From positions 62,001 through 126,000 of the forward strand of contig NZ_KQ410726.1 in NCBI RefSeq assembly GCF_001262505.1: DNA of 64,000 nt. Direction: 5' to 3'. Below the pieces are notes generated by a model, which searched no databases, was not told the origin of the DNA, and was given only the letters and a program-made list of their open reading frames with translations. Both the position numbers and the translations under genes were made by a program. The DNA comes from Shinella sp. SUS2 (GTDB taxonomy: Bacteria; Pseudomonadota; Alphaproteobacteria; Rhizobiales; Rhizobiaceae). This document shows positions 1-8,527 of this stretch, in pieces; positions within the stretch are counted from its first letter, which is position 1; each line of letters starts with the position of its first letter.

Positions 1-567
1 CAGGCCCCAGTCCTGCGCCTCCTCGGCTGTCATGAACCGGTCGCGATCCATAGCCAGTTCGAATTCCTCGTAGCTGCGCCCGCAATGGCGGGCATAAAGC
101 CGCGTCATGCGCTGCTTGGTCTTCAGGATCTCCTCGGCATGGATGAGCATGTCGGAGGCCTGACCCTGGAATCCGCCGGAGGGCTGGTGGACGAGGATGC
201 TGGCATTGGGCAGGGCGGCCCGCATGCCGGGGGTGCCGGCCATAAGCAGGAACGAGCCCATCGAGCGGGCCGTGCCCATGCAGAGCGTGTGAACGGGCGC
301 GCGGATGTAGCGCATGGTGTCGTACATCGCAAAGCCGCTGGTCACCATGCCGCCGGGCGAATTGATGTAGAGCTGGATCGGTTTCTGCGGGTTCTCGGCC
401 TCCAGGAACAGCAGCTGTGCACAGACGAGTGCGGACACAGTGTCGTTCACCTCGCCGTTGAGGAAGATGATCCTCTCGCGCAGAAGGCGGGAATAGATGT
501 CGAAGGAGCGTTCTCCCCGGCTGGACTGTTCGACGACCATAGGGACGAGTTGCATCGTTTCGCGCAT
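1..567 (-). CDS. clpP: ATP-dependent Clp protease proteolytic subunit, ClpP (partial, C-terminus beyond window)
   Basis: Serine peptidase subunit that forms the barrel of the cytosolic Clp protease and degrades substrates unfolded by ClpA or ClpX. The 189 codons seen start [14 protein letters not shown] and hold the catalytic Ser102 (in GTARSMGS), His127 (in VHQPSGG) and, by spacing, Asp176 (in DRDRF). The oxyanion-side motif INSPGG is at about 69-73. The start ATG has a GGAG Shine-Dalgarno about 7 bases upstream. Arg sits just before the catalytic Ser where many ClpP have Ala, which fits one of the several ClpP paralogues that rhizobia carry. The last residues and stop lie outside the window. 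Confidence 0.95.
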   Translation of the reverse strand, partial: MRETMQLVPMVVEQSSRGERSFDIYSRLLRERIIFLNGEVNDTVSALVCAQLLFLEAENPQKPIQLYINSPGGMVTSGFAMYDTMRYIRAPVHTLCMGTARSMGSFLLMAGTPGMRAALPNASILVHQPSGGFQGQASDMLIHAEEILKTKQRMTRLYARHCGRSYEEFELAMDRDRFMTAEEAQDWGL

Positions 568-610
568 GGGCGAACTCCTGTCTTCCGGATTGTTTCGGGG
601 AGGGGGTAGG

Positions 611-970
611 TCAGGCGGCGCGCATCAGCGTGCGCCCGTTGTCGTTGCCATTGTCGTTGAGGGGCCGCGGCGCGACGCGCGCGTCCGCAAGGCCGTGGAC
701 GATCCGGAGCGTGGTGCCGCCCTGTTCATTCGGGCGTAGCTGGAACGCCACGACGCTTTCGAGATGGGGCGGTTCCCGGTCCCGCATCCTGAAGCGGATT
801 TCCTCGCCGGGCGCCGCCAGGATCGGCTCGGCATCGGTAAGCGCGCCGTCGGGCAGCCACCGCTCGCGGAAGGCCGGAATGCTGATCGCCCGCCACACTT
901 TTTCGGTCGGTGCGTCGAGGTCGTATTCGAGCACGAGATCCGTTGCCTGCCCGGCCTGCCTGTCGCTCAT
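611..970 (-). CDS. SRPBCC (START/AHSA1-like) domain protein, partner of ArsR
   Basis: A 119-residue protein of the SRPBCC helix-grip fold, with the usual opening hydrophobic strand, [18 protein letters not shown], and a late segment rich in beta strands. Proteins of this type bind small hydrophobic ligands or act as Aha1-like stress factors; the ligand here is unknown. The start ATG overlaps the stop of the upstream ArsR gene as ATGA, so the two are translationally coupled. The longer in-frame start further upstream would run inside the ArsR gene and is less likely. One of three ArsR/SRPBCC pairs in this window. Confidence 0.85.
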   Translation of the reverse strand: MSDRQAGQATDLVLEYDLDAPTEKVWRAISIPAFRERWLPDGALTDAEPILAAPGEEIRFRMRDREPPHLESVVAFQLRPNEQGGTTLRIVHGLADARVAPRPLNDNGNDNGRTLMRAA

Positions 971-1281
971 TGGTCCATGTCCTTCAGCAAATCCTTGAGG
1001 GCGTCGATCCGTGCCGGCCAGTAGGCCCGGTACCTCGCGAGCCATCCGGCGATGAGCGCAAGCCCGTCCGGATCGACCTCGTAGTTGATGAAACGCCCCT
1101 GCCGCTCCTCGCGCACCAGCCCTGCATTGCGCAGCGCCGCCAGATGCTGGGACATGGCGGGTTGGCTGATCTCCATGCCTTCGCGCAGGGCGCTGGCATT
1201 CATGGCGCCGTCCGCCAGCTTCTCGAAGATCGTGCGGCGCGTAGGATCGGCAAGGGCCTTGAATATCTCGTTCTCGATCAT
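967..1281 (-). CDS. ArsR family winged-helix transcriptional regulator
   Basis: A 104-residue ArsR repressor: IFKALADPTRRTIFEKL at the N-terminus, then the recognition region QPAMSQHLAALRNAGLV and the wing EERQGRFINYEVD. No Cys pair of the classical metal sensors is visible, so it is probably a non-metal ArsR of the type paired with SRPBCC proteins. It overlaps the SRPBCC gene by four bases and is likely co-transcribed with it. There is no Shine-Dalgarno before the ATG, and a good promoter ends 7 bases before it, which suggests a leaderless transcript repressed by its own product. Confidence 0.9.
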   Translation of the reverse strand: MIENEIFKALADPTRRTIFEKLADGAMNASALREGMEISQPAMSQHLAALRNAGLVREERQGRFINYEVDPDGLALIAGWLARYRAYWPARIDALKDLLKDMDQ

Positions 1282-1288
1282 GAGAATG

Positions 1289-1317
1289 AGATAAGCATAG
1301 ACTTATCTGATTTGCAA
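1289..1317 (-). promoter_or_regulatory. Promoter and dyad operator of the first ArsR/SRPBCC pair
   Basis: On the minus strand a -35 TTGCAA (1312-1317), a 17-base spacer and a -10 TTATCT (1289-1294) precede the ArsR ATG. The perfect inverted repeat AGATAAG-N6-CTTATCT (1289-1308) covers the -10 and much of the spacer, the usual place for an ArsR operator. The -10 ends only 7 bases before the ATG, so transcription would begin at or next to the start codon. Confidence 0.65.
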
Positions 1318-1358
1318 TGGCCCTTCATGCCGGCAGGAGCGGCTGGTTTTCGCCGGGT

Positions 1359-2009
1359 TCAGTCCTGGCGGAGCGGGCGGAAGCTCATGCGGTGCAGCCG
1401 GCAGGGGCCGATCGTGGTGATGGCCTTGCGGTGCACCTCGGTGGCATAGCCGGCATGGATGGCAAAGCCGTAGCCGGGATAGGTGTCCTCGGCGCGTGCC
1501 ATCATGCGGTCGCGCATCACCTTGGCGATGATGGAGGCGGCGGCGATGGAGAGCGAGCGGGCATCGCCCTTGACGACGGCGCGGCCCTCGCAGGCAAGGC
1601 CCGGCGGCACGTCGCGGCCGTCGGCAAGCACGAGTTTCGGCGCAACCTCCAGGCCGGCCACGGCGCGGCGCATGGCGTCGAGGCTCGCCTTGCGGATGTC
1701 GCTGGTATCGATGTGGCGCGATGAGCTGGAGGCGACGGAGACGAAGGCTGACTGCAGGATCAGCGTGAAGAGCGCCTCGCGCCTTGCGGCATTGAGCTGC
1801 TTGGAATCGTTGAGCCCAGCGGGAATGTTGTCCGGGTCGAGCACCACGGCAGCGGCGACGACGGGGCCTGCCAAAGGCCCGCGGCCGGCCTCGTCCGTGC
1901 CGGCCACCGGCCAGATCCCGCGCTTGCGGGCGGCGATCTCCATCTGGAAATCCGGCCCTTCGGGGAGGTCGAAAAGAAGGCGGGAATCGGAGGATGCGGT
2001 ACGGGACAT
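1359..2009 (-). CDS. rnhB: Ribonuclease HII
   Basis: Cleaves the RNA strand of RNA-DNA hybrids and single ribonucleotides embedded in DNA. The 216-residue product carries the RNase HII core: [19 protein letters not shown] with the acidic DE pair, NDSKQL, and [11 protein letters not shown], followed by [14 protein letters not shown] and the late [12 protein letters not shown] chose the ATG at 2009 because homologues begin shortly before the [11 protein letters not shown] segment; longer in-frame starts would add an unconserved stretch. It lies downstream of the radical SAM gene on the same strand with a 255-base gap that shows no gene. Confidence 0.93.
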   Translation of the reverse strand: MSRTASSDSRLLFDLPEGPDFQMEIAARKRGIWPVAGTDEAGRGPLAGPVVAAAVVLDPDNIPAGLNDSKQLNAARREALFTLILQSAFVSVASSSSRHIDTSDIRKASLDAMRRAVAGLEVAPKLVLADGRDVPPGLACEGRAVVKGDARSLSIAAASIIAKVMRDRMMARAEDTYPGYGFAIHAGYATEVHRKAITTIGPCRLHRMSFRPLRQD

Positions 2010-2264
2010 GCGGCGAACCTCGCACATCCATCCGATTCCCTGCAAGTCCTCCGGCAGGAGGCGGACGCCGGAGGAGCGCCGGTGTGCCCCGGGGAAAGGC
2101 AAACCGGAAGAAGAGGCCGGGCGCGGACGCCCGGCGAGATTTCGTTTTGCAGTCCGTCCGCCTCGGGCCGAACCGGATCTCCCCGCGCTGTCAGTCCCTT
2201 CGGGAGGGCGGCGCGATTTGCCCTGCCAAACGCTTTGGGGAACGCGGGCGGAAAACTTTCCGCC

Positions 2265-3422
2265 TCACAGCAGCGAGAGCTGCACGCCGCTGCCCGAGGG
2301 CGGCACGAACTGGTCGCAGGCAAGGCTGCGGCGGGTGCGGGTCAACTCCAGCCGCTTGGCCGCCATCTCGAAACGGCGGGCGATCTGCCAGGCATAGGGA
2401 CCGGCGCCCTTCATGCGCTTGCCGAACTCGGCGTCGTAGTCCTTGCCGCCGCGCATGGAGCGCACCAGCGACATGACATGGCGGTAGCGGTCCGGGTAGT
2501 GGCGCAGCAGCCAGTCGCGGAAGAGGGGGCTCACCTCCAGCGGCAGGCGGAGCAGCACATAGCTCGCCTCCAGCGCCCCGGCGGCCTTGCCCGAATCGAG
2601 CACGCGCTCGATCTCATGGTCGTTGAGGCCGGGAATGATCGGCGCCATCATGATGGCGACGGGAATACCGGCCTCCGAAAGCGTGCGGATGGCCTCCAGC
2701 CGGCGCGGCGGCGTTGCAGCGCGCGGCTCCATGGTGCGGGCGAGCTTGCGGTCGAGCGTGGTGACGGATAGCCCGACCCAGGCAAGGCCGCGTGCCGCCA
2801 TGCGCGAGAGGATGTCGATGTCGCGCAGCACGAGCGCCGACTTGGTGACGATCGAGACCGGATGATTGGCGGCATCCAGCACTTCGAGGATCTGCCGCAT
2901 GATGCGCCATTCCTTCTCGATCGGCTGGTACGGATCGGTGTTGGTGCCGATCGCGATGACGCGCGGCTTATAGCCGGGCTTGGAAAGCTCCCGCTCCAGC
3001 AGCTTCGGCGCATCCGGCTTGGCAAACAGCCGCGCCTCGAAATCGAGGCCGGCGGACAGACCCATGAAGGCATGGGTCGGCCGTGCGAAGCAGTAGATGC
3101 AGCCGTGTTCGCAGCCGCGATAGGGGTTGATCGACCGGTCGAAGGGGATGTCGGGCGATTCGTTGCGTGTGATGATGGTGCGCGGCTTCTCCACCTGCAC
3201 CTCGGTGCGGAAGGGCGGCAGCTCCTCCAGCGTCTGCCAGCCGTCGTCGAAGGTCTCCCGCGTCATCGGTTCGAAGCGGCCGGTGAAATTGAGACCCGCA
3301 CCCCGGCCGCGCCGGCGCTCGCTCTCGACGCGCATGCCCGTCTCGGCCATCAGCGCTTCGGCAACGTCTTTCGCATGGCCGGGCGCAAGGGCGCCCTGCC
3401 TGAGGCTGGCCAGATCGTTCAT
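2265..3422 (-). CDS. PA0069-family (SplB-like) radical SAM protein
   Basis: A 385-residue radical SAM protein with the cluster motif RGCEHGCIYCFAR, whose three Cys bind the 4Fe-4S cluster. It also has the family segment PYRGCEHGC, the GTNTDPYQPIE region and the C-terminal FRDWLLRHYPDRYRHVMSLV. The family resembles spore photoproduct lyase in outline but its reaction is not established. The start at 3422 has a GGAGA Shine-Dalgarno at good distance; a longer form would start at 3455. The promoter region contains a GAAC-N7-GAAC box, the alphaproteobacterial LexA site, so the gene is probably part of the SOS response. Confidence 0.9.
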   Translation of the reverse strand: MNDLASLRQGALAPGHAKDVAEALMAETGMRVESERRRGRGAGLNFTGRFEPMTRETFDDGWQTLEELPPFRTEVQVEKPRTIITRNESPDIPFDRSINPYRGCEHGCIYCFARPTHAFMGLSAGLDFEARLFAKPDAPKLLERELSKPGYKPRVIAIGTNTDPYQPIEKEWRIMRQILEVLDAANHPVSIVTKSALVLRDIDILSRMAARGLAWVGLSVTTLDRKLARTMEPRAATPPRRLEAIRTLSEAGIPVAIMMAPIIPGLNDHEIERVLDSGKAAGALEASYVLLRLPLEVSPLFRDWLLRHYPDRYRHVMSLVRSMRGGKDYDAEFGKRMKGAGPYAWQIARRFEMAAKRLELTRTRRSLACDQFVPPSGSGVQLSLL

Positions 3423-3457
3423 GGGTGTCTCCGCCGGGGACAGGCCCCGATTCAATG

Positions 3458-3496
3458 ACTATATTCCTATCGCGCGAATGAGAACAATGCAAGAAC
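3458..3496 (-). promoter_or_regulatory. Candidate LexA (SOS) box overlapping the radical SAM promoter
   Basis: GAAC-N7-GAAC is present at 3482-3496 and matches the alphaproteobacterial LexA consensus (equivalent to GTTC-N7-GTTC) exactly. On the minus strand a -35 TTGTTC (3482-3487), an 18-base spacer and a -10 TATAGT (3458-3463) can be read, so LexA bound here would cover the -35. The box lies about 60 bases upstream of the radical SAM start and about 100 bases upstream of the divergent glycosyltransferase start. Confidence 0.65.
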
Positions 3497-3593
3497 AAAT
3501 TTCAGGGTGCCGCTAACCATGCTGCCTAACCATGCAGGAAACATCACGGAAGCCTGCGGTGGAAATCGATGCTGCAATGCGGTATGGGAGGAC

Positions 3594-4124
3594 ATGCTGA
3601 CCATCATCATGGAATGCCGGGACAATGAGGCCGAGCTTGCGCAGACGCTGTCGGCGCTGGTTTCCGGCGCCGTCGAGGGGGTCGTTCGCGACGTGATCGT
3701 GCTCGATCACGGCTCGCGCGACGGTTCCTCTGAGGTGGCGGACGCCGCCGGTTGCCACTTCCTGACAAGCTGGGACATGAAGGATGTGGTGGGCTCCGCC
3801 CGTGGCGACTGGCTGCTGCTGCTGGAGCCGGGTGCCCGGCCGATGTCGGGCTGGGTGGACGCCGTCGTCGACCATGTGGCGGTCAACCGCAATCCGGCGC
3901 AGTTCCTGGGCTCGCGCAGCCATCGCCGGCCGTTCTTCCAGCGCCTTGCGCGCCGCCGCGCGCCGCTGGAGCAGGGGTATCTCGTCAGCAAGCGCCAGGC
4001 CTCGGCCGCCGTGCGCACCGGCATGACGCTCGCCGACATCGCCACGGGCGCCGGCGTTCGCCGCCTCGCCGTGGAACTGGTGCCGGCCTGGGTCGCAAAG
4101 GCCATGCGGGCGGAGATCGGTTGA
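3594..4124 (+). CDS. Small glycosyltransferase family 2-like protein
   Basis: A 176-residue protein with a GT-A type nucleotide-sugar fold: MLTIIMECRDNEAELAQTLSALV at the N-terminus, VIVLDHGSRDGSSEVADAAGC as the first Rossmann-like segment, then GSARGDWLLLLEPGARP. It stops soon after the first half of a normal GT2 domain and lacks an obvious downstream catalytic region, so activity is uncertain. The start is set by GGGAGGAC just upstream of the ATG. It is divergent from the radical SAM gene and convergent with the RTX gene. Substrate unknown. Confidence 0.75.
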   Translation: MLTIIMECRDNEAELAQTLSALVSGAVEGVVRDVIVLDHGSRDGSSEVADAAGCHFLTSWDMKDVVGSARGDWLLLLEPGARPMSGWVDAVVDHVAVNRNPAQFLGSRSHRRPFFQRLARRRAPLEQGYLVSKRQASAAVRTGMTLADIATGAGVRRLAVELVPAWVAKAMRAEIG

Positions 4125-4160
4125 GCAACCCCGGCTGACGGCGGCCGTGCCGTGCCTTTC

Positions 4161-5153
4161 TCAGAGCAGGAAATCACCGCGGAAGACGCTGCCGACGCCG
4201 GAAAGCTCGATTTCGAAATCGGCCTCGCCGTCGCCATTGGTGTCGCCGGCAACGATCCCGCCGGAAAAGCGCAGCTCTCCGGCCGTTCCGGAAAAGCTGT
4301 TCCCCCCGATGAAATCGAAGGCCTGGTTGCCGCCGCGGCCGGCATCGGCATCGATGTCGCGCAGGTCGATGCGGTCGCCTTCGCCGCTGTTGAAATCGAG
4401 GATGACGTCGCGTCGCGCGCCGGACGCCGTATCGAGCACGCCGTTGAAGTCGAACCGGTCGGCACCGCTGTCGCCTTGCAGCAGGTCCCGGCCGCGGCCG
4501 CCGACGAGCACGTCGTTGCCGCCGCGCCCGGCAATCTCGTCGTCGCCACCAAGGCCCCTCAGGACGTTTCCGACGCTGGAGCCGGCGATGGCGTCGGCGA
4601 CGCCCGTGCCGGCGGCATTCTCGATGCTGATGAGGCGTTCGAAGCGATTGGCGACAGTCTGCGCCAGGCCTGCGCCGAGATCGATGGCGACGCCGGAACC
4701 GCCGAGCACGGTGTCGTCGTCGCGCGCGATGTAGCTGATCGAATCGGTGCCCGAGCCGCCGTGGAAGGTGTTCTGCTGGCCGACGGAGAAGAAACTGTCC
4801 TTGCCGCTCTCGCCGAAATAGCTGCTCTTGAAGGTGCTGACGACGATCTTGTCGTTGCCGGAGCCCCCCTTGACGATATCGGCACGCTCGTTGACGAAGG
4901 AGCCGAAGCCGGTGCCCACATAGGTGTCGTTGCCGGCGCCGAGCAGGATGACGTTGCCGTCTTCCTTCATGTTGACGACGCTGTCGTTGCCCTTGCCGGC
5001 ATCGACCTGGTTGCGGCCGCCGAAATCGTCGGTGCGGTTGAGGATGATGGTGTCCGCGCCGCCGCGGGCGAAGATCGTCAGTTCGGTGTTGTTGATGTTG
5101 CCGCCCTGGACGATGCGGTCTGCGCCGTTGGTTCCGGTGATCGTGCGTGCCAT
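4161..5153 (-). CDS. RTX (haemolysin-type calcium-binding repeat) secreted protein
   Basis: A 330-residue glycine- and aspartate-rich protein. Near residues 190-230 run calcium-binding nonapeptides of the GGxGxDxLx type (LRGLGGDDEIAGRGG, NDVLVGGRGRDLLQGDSG). The C-terminal third, from DRFDFNGVL through ILDFNSGEGDRIDL to ADFEIELSGVG, is the secretion domain found on serralysins and other type I substrates. There is no signal peptide, as expected for type I secretion, and no metalloprotease domain. No type I transporter gene is in the window. AGGAGAG stands before the ATG. Function beyond secretion and calcium binding is unknown. Confidence 0.85.
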   Translation of the reverse strand: MARTITGTNGADRIVQGGNINNTELTIFARGGADTIILNRTDDFGGRNQVDAGKGNDSVVNMKEDGNVILLGAGNDTYVGTGFGSFVNERADIVKGGSGNDKIVVSTFKSSYFGESGKDSFFSVGQQNTFHGGSGTDSISYIARDDDTVLGGSGVAIDLGAGLAQTVANRFERLISIENAAGTGVADAIAGSSVGNVLRGLGGDDEIAGRGGNDVLVGGRGRDLLQGDSGADRFDFNGVLDTASGARRDVILDFNSGEGDRIDLRDIDADAGRGGNQAFDFIGGNSFSGTAGELRFSGGIVAGDTNGDGEADFEIELSGVGSVFRGDFLL

Positions 5154-5230
5154 TTGTCTCTCCTCAGCTCCGTGATGCCGGGAAAGTCATAGGGGTGCGG
5201 CGGGAGGCGCGCAGTCCCCCGGGGAACAGG

Positions 5231-5779
5231 TCAGCCGGCCGTGCGCTTCAGGTGCTCGTCGAGCCGCGGCATGATTTCCACGAAGTTGCAGGGCATGTGG
5301 CGATAGTCGAGCTGCGCCTTCAGGATGCCGTCCCAGGCGTCCTTGCAGGCGCCGGGCGAGCCCGGCAGCGCGAAGATGAAGGTGGCGTTGAGAACGCCGC
5401 CGGTCGCGCGCGACTGGATCGTCGAGGTGCCGATCTTGTCGTAGGAGATACGGTGGAAGACTTCTGAAAATCCGTCCATGCGCTTTTCGAACAACGGTTC
5501 CAGTGCCTCCGGCGTCACGTCGCGGCCGGTAAAGCCCGTGCCGCCCGTGGTGATGACCACGTCCACCGCGTCGTCGCGCGTCCAGGCTTCCACCTTGGCG
5601 CGGATCGCGGCCACGTCGTCCGTCACGATGGCGCGGTCGGCAAGGCGGTGCCCGGCCTCGGTGATGCGTGCGACCAGCGTGTCGCCGGAACGGTCCGTGT
5701 CGAGCGTGCGCGTGTCGGAGACGGTGAGCACGGCGATGCCGACGGGAATGAAGGGTCTCGTCTCGTCAACATGCGCCAT
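5231..5779 (-). CDS. moaB: Molybdenum cofactor biosynthesis protein B
   Basis: MoaB/Mog-family protein of 182 residues that in this family binds molybdopterin and takes part in its adenylylation. The signature is VVITTGGTGFTGRDVTPEAL; IAVLTVSDTRTLDTDRSGDTL opens the fold and FALPGSPGACKDAWD lies near the C-terminus. The start ATG has AAGGAG 8 bases upstream and lies inside the last 14 bases of ispE, so moaB is the last gene of a run with ispE and the TPR gene upstream. No other molybdopterin gene is next to it. Confidence 0.93.
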   Translation of the reverse strand: MAHVDETRPFIPVGIAVLTVSDTRTLDTDRSGDTLVARITEAGHRLADRAIVTDDVAAIRAKVEAWTRDDAVDVVITTGGTGFTGRDVTPEALEPLFEKRMDGFSEVFHRISYDKIGTSTIQSRATGGVLNATFIFALPGSPGACKDAWDGILKAQLDYRHMPCNFVEIMPRLDEHLKRTAG

Positions 5780-6677
5780 CGTCGGCTCCTTTGCCTTTCG
5801 CTTCAAGCGTGCGCGTGGCGGTGAAAAACCAGTGCGGATGCCGGCGCGCGAGTGCCGCTGCCGCGCCTCTTGCGGCCGCGTCCGTATCGTATAGCGCAAA
5901 GCAGGTCGCGCCGGAACCGGACATGCGCACCAGGCCGGGACCTGTTGTCGCAAGGCTTTCGGAGAGCGCGACGATCTCCGGGCAGAGCGTGCGGGCAGGG
6001 GGCTCCAGGTCGTTGCGCAGGCCCGCAAGCGCCTCCGCCCAGCCAGCGGCGCCCGCAAGGGCAAGCGGCGGGTTGTTCCGCGAGGCGAGTGCCTTGAAGA
6101 CGGCAGGCGTCGAAACGCCGACGAGCGGATTGGCCAGCACCATGGGAAGGGCCGGCAGGGCGACGGGGGTGATTGCCTCGCCGATGCCGCGCGCGAGCAG
6201 CGGACGGCTGGCAAGGCACATCGGCACGTCGGCGCCAAGGCCGAGGGCAAGCGCCTCCAGCGTGTCGCCAGGCAGAACCGCCCGCCACAGCGAGAGGAGG
6301 CCGCGCAGCGTCGCGGCCGCGTCCGCCGAGCCGCCGCCGATGCCCGACGCGATGGGCAGGTTCTTCTCGAGATGAATGTGCACGGGCGGGGTCGCCTGGC
6401 CTATCGGGGCGAGCGCCGCGCGCAGCCGGTCGCGGGCGCGGGTCACGAGGTTGTCGGCGTCGGCCGAAAGCGCTTCGCCAAAACGGCCGGACAGGGTGAA
6501 GCGGTCCTCGGCGGCCGGCGCAAGGCCGATGCGGTCGCCGAAGGCGGTGAAGGTCACGAGACTGTCGAGGAGGTGGTAGCCATCCTCGCGCCGGCCGGTG
6601 ACGGCAAGCGCGAGGTTGATCTTGGCCGGGGCCGGCTCGACCACCGCAAACCCCGACAAGGCGTCGGCGTCAGCCAT
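5766..6677 (-). CDS. ispE: 4-diphosphocytidyl-2-C-methyl-D-erythritol kinase
   Basis: GHMP kinase of the non-mevalonate isoprenoid pathway; phosphorylates CDP-methylerythritol at the 2-hydroxyl. The 303-residue product has APAKINLALAVTGRREDGYH near the N-terminus, the ATP-binding glycine loop PIASGIGGGSADAAATL at about 100-120, and the third GHMP motif RMSGSGATCFAL near the C-terminus. It starts 8 bases after the TPR gene and overlaps moaB by 14 bases. dxs, which feeds the same pathway, is at 51.8-53.7 kb. Confidence 0.95.
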   Translation of the reverse strand: MADADALSGFAVVEPAPAKINLALAVTGRREDGYHLLDSLVTFTAFGDRIGLAPAAEDRFTLSGRFGEALSADADNLVTRARDRLRAALAPIGQATPPVHIHLEKNLPIASGIGGGSADAAATLRGLLSLWRAVLPGDTLEALALGLGADVPMCLASRPLLARGIGEAITPVALPALPMVLANPLVGVSTPAVFKALASRNNPPLALAGAAGWAEALAGLRNDLEPPARTLCPEIVALSESLATTGPGLVRMSGSGATCFALYDTDAAARGAAAALARRHPHWFFTATRTLEAKGKGADDGAC

Positions 6678-6685
6678 AGGGCGCG

Positions 6686-8527
6686 TCAGGACTTGCGGTC
6701 GGCCGCCGTGCCCTCGGGCGAGGGGTTCTGCACCGGCTTTTCGTCCTTGGCTTCGGCGGAGGCCGGCTCGGTCTTCTTCAGCTCCGGCAGGCCGTTCTCG
6801 ATCTTCAGCTTGATCTTCGGGATTTCCGCCTCTTCCGGCTTCAGGCCGAGTGCGCGGTTCCACTGGAAGGTGGCTTCCAGCTTGCGGCCGACGCGCCAGT
6901 AGGCGTCACCCAGATGGTCGTTGATCGTCGGGTCGCCGGCCTTCAGTTCCGCCGCCCGCTCCAGCTCCGCCACGGCGTCGGAGAAGCGGTCGAGGCGGTA
7001 GTAGGCCCAGCCGAGCGAATCGACGATATAGCCGTCATCCGGCTTGATGCTGACGGCCCGGCGGATCATGTCCAAGCCTTCGTCGAGGTTCATGTTCATG
7101 TCGACCCAGGAATAGCCGAGATAGTTCAGCACCTGCGGCTGCTCCGGGTTCAGCTCCAGCGCCTTGCGGAAGCTCGGCTCGGCCTTCTCCCATTCCTTCA
7201 GGCGCTCATAGGCGATGCCGCGCTGGAAGAAGATGCTCCAGTGGTTGCGCGTCGGAACGGGGCCGATGGCGGCGACAGCGCGATCGTAAAGCGCGGCCAT
7301 GTCCTTGTAGTCCTTGGCATCCGACAGCACGCTGCCGAGCGCGAGGTAGGAACGAAGGTCCGACGGATCGGCCTCGATCAGTGCCTGAAGGTGCTTCTTC
7401 GCCTCGGGAACCTTGCCGGTATCGGCGAGGTTGAGGCCGAGCTGCAGCTCGGAAATGCGCCGCATCGGCGATTTTTCCGGCACGGCGCGGTAATATTCGA
7501 TCGCCCGCTCCGGCTTCTTCTGGTTCTCGGCCAGCCCGCCGAGCAGCACCAGCATGTCGTCGCTGTCGGGGTCGAGCGCGCGGGCGGCCTGGAGATAGAG
7601 CGAGACGATGTCTTCCGCGCCGTCGCGGTTGAGCGCGCCGCCGATAGAGAAGAGCACGGCGGCAGCGCCCTGTGCAGCGTTGCGGACCTGCTGCTCCTGC
7701 TTTTCGCCGGCTTCGATGCTCTGGCGCAGCGCCTTCAGCGGCGCATAGCTGGTGATGAAGTTGTCGCCGACCGAGATGGCATCGAGCGCCTTCTGCTTGT
7801 TGCCCTCATGAGCCTCGAGACGGGCAAGCGCCATCACGGCGCGGATGAAGGTGTCCGGCGCGGCGCTGGCGCCGTTGCGGTCGAGAATGGCGTCGTTGAG
7901 GCGCGCACGCGCCGTCGCCTTGTCGCCGGCCGCGGCGGCCAGCGCCCCGGCATGGTAGTTCTTGAAGATGGCCAGCCAGTCCGGTCCCTCCATGCCGCCG
8001 ATCAGCTTGATTGCTTCCTTCGACTTGCCGTCGCCGAACTTGGCCCAGGCGAGCAGGAGGTCGTTCATCATGCGGTCGAGGTCGTTCGGTCCCTTGTAGA
8101 CGAGGATTTTTTCGGCGCTCTTGTATTCGCGCTTGCGAATCGCCTCCATGCCGCGCACCACGGCGGTGATGCGCTCGACGGCCGGGTCGTTGCGCAGCGC
8201 GTCGGCCAGCTTGACGCCCTCTTCGAACTCGCCGTTCATCAGCTGCGTCACCATCAGGCGCTGCTTGACGTCCTTGTTGGTGGGGTCGAACTGCAGGGCG
8301 ATCTTGTAGAGCGCGACGGCGGTTTCGTATTCCTTGTCATAGTCGGCCGTGCGGGCGGCAAGGAAGGCGCCGGAGAACGTATTGACGCTCAAGGGGTCGA
8401 ACGGCGTTTCCTCTGCGGCCGCGGCTGCGGGCTTTTCCTCCGCGTATGCCGCCAGAGGACCGGTGAACGCTATGCTGGCCGCAAGCGCCACGCCGGAGAA
8501 AAGCCGAAGGAAAAGGGAATGCCGCAT
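6686..8527 (-). CDS. Periplasmic or envelope tetratricopeptide repeat protein
   Basis: A 613-residue TPR protein with a Sec signal peptide (RHSLFLRLFSGVALAASIAF, likely cut after AYA). Many 34-residue helix pairs follow; clear ones include YETAVALYKIALQFDPTNKD near the start, WEKAEPSFRKALELNPEQPQ and FSDAVAELERAAELKAGDPT near the C-terminus. The tail is rich in Lys, Glu and Pro. It probably acts as a protein-protein scaffold in the periplasm. The ATG at 8527 is preferred over a TTG one codon earlier. It stands 8 bases upstream of ispE, so the two are likely co-transcribed. Confidence 0.88.
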   Translation of the reverse strand: MRHSLFLRLFSGVALAASIAFTGPLAAYAEEKPAAAAAEETPFDPLSVNTFSGAFLAARTADYDKEYETAVALYKIALQFDPTNKDVKQRLMVTQLMNGEFEEGVKLADALRNDPAVERITAVVRGMEAIRKREYKSAEKILVYKGPNDLDRMMNDLLLAWAKFGDGKSKEAIKLIGGMEGPDWLAIFKNYHAGALAAAAGDKATARARLNDAILDRNGASAAPDTFIRAVMALARLEAHEGNKQKALDAISVGDNFITSYAPLKALRQSIEAGEKQEQQVRNAAQGAAAVLFSIGGALNRDGAEDIVSLYLQAARALDPDSDDMLVLLGGLAENQKKPERAIEYYRAVPEKSPMRRISELQLGLNLADTGKVPEAKKHLQALIEADPSDLRSYLALGSVLSDAKDYKDMAALYDRAVAAIGPVPTRNHWSIFFQRGIAYERLKEWEKAEPSFRKALELNPEQPQVLNYLGYSWVDMNMNLDEGLDMIRRAVSIKPDDGYIVDSLGWAYYRLDRFSDAVAELERAAELKAGDPTINDHLGDAYWRVGRKLEATFQWNRALGLKPEEAEIPKIKLKIENGLPELKKTEPASAEAKDEKPVQNPSPEGTAADRKS

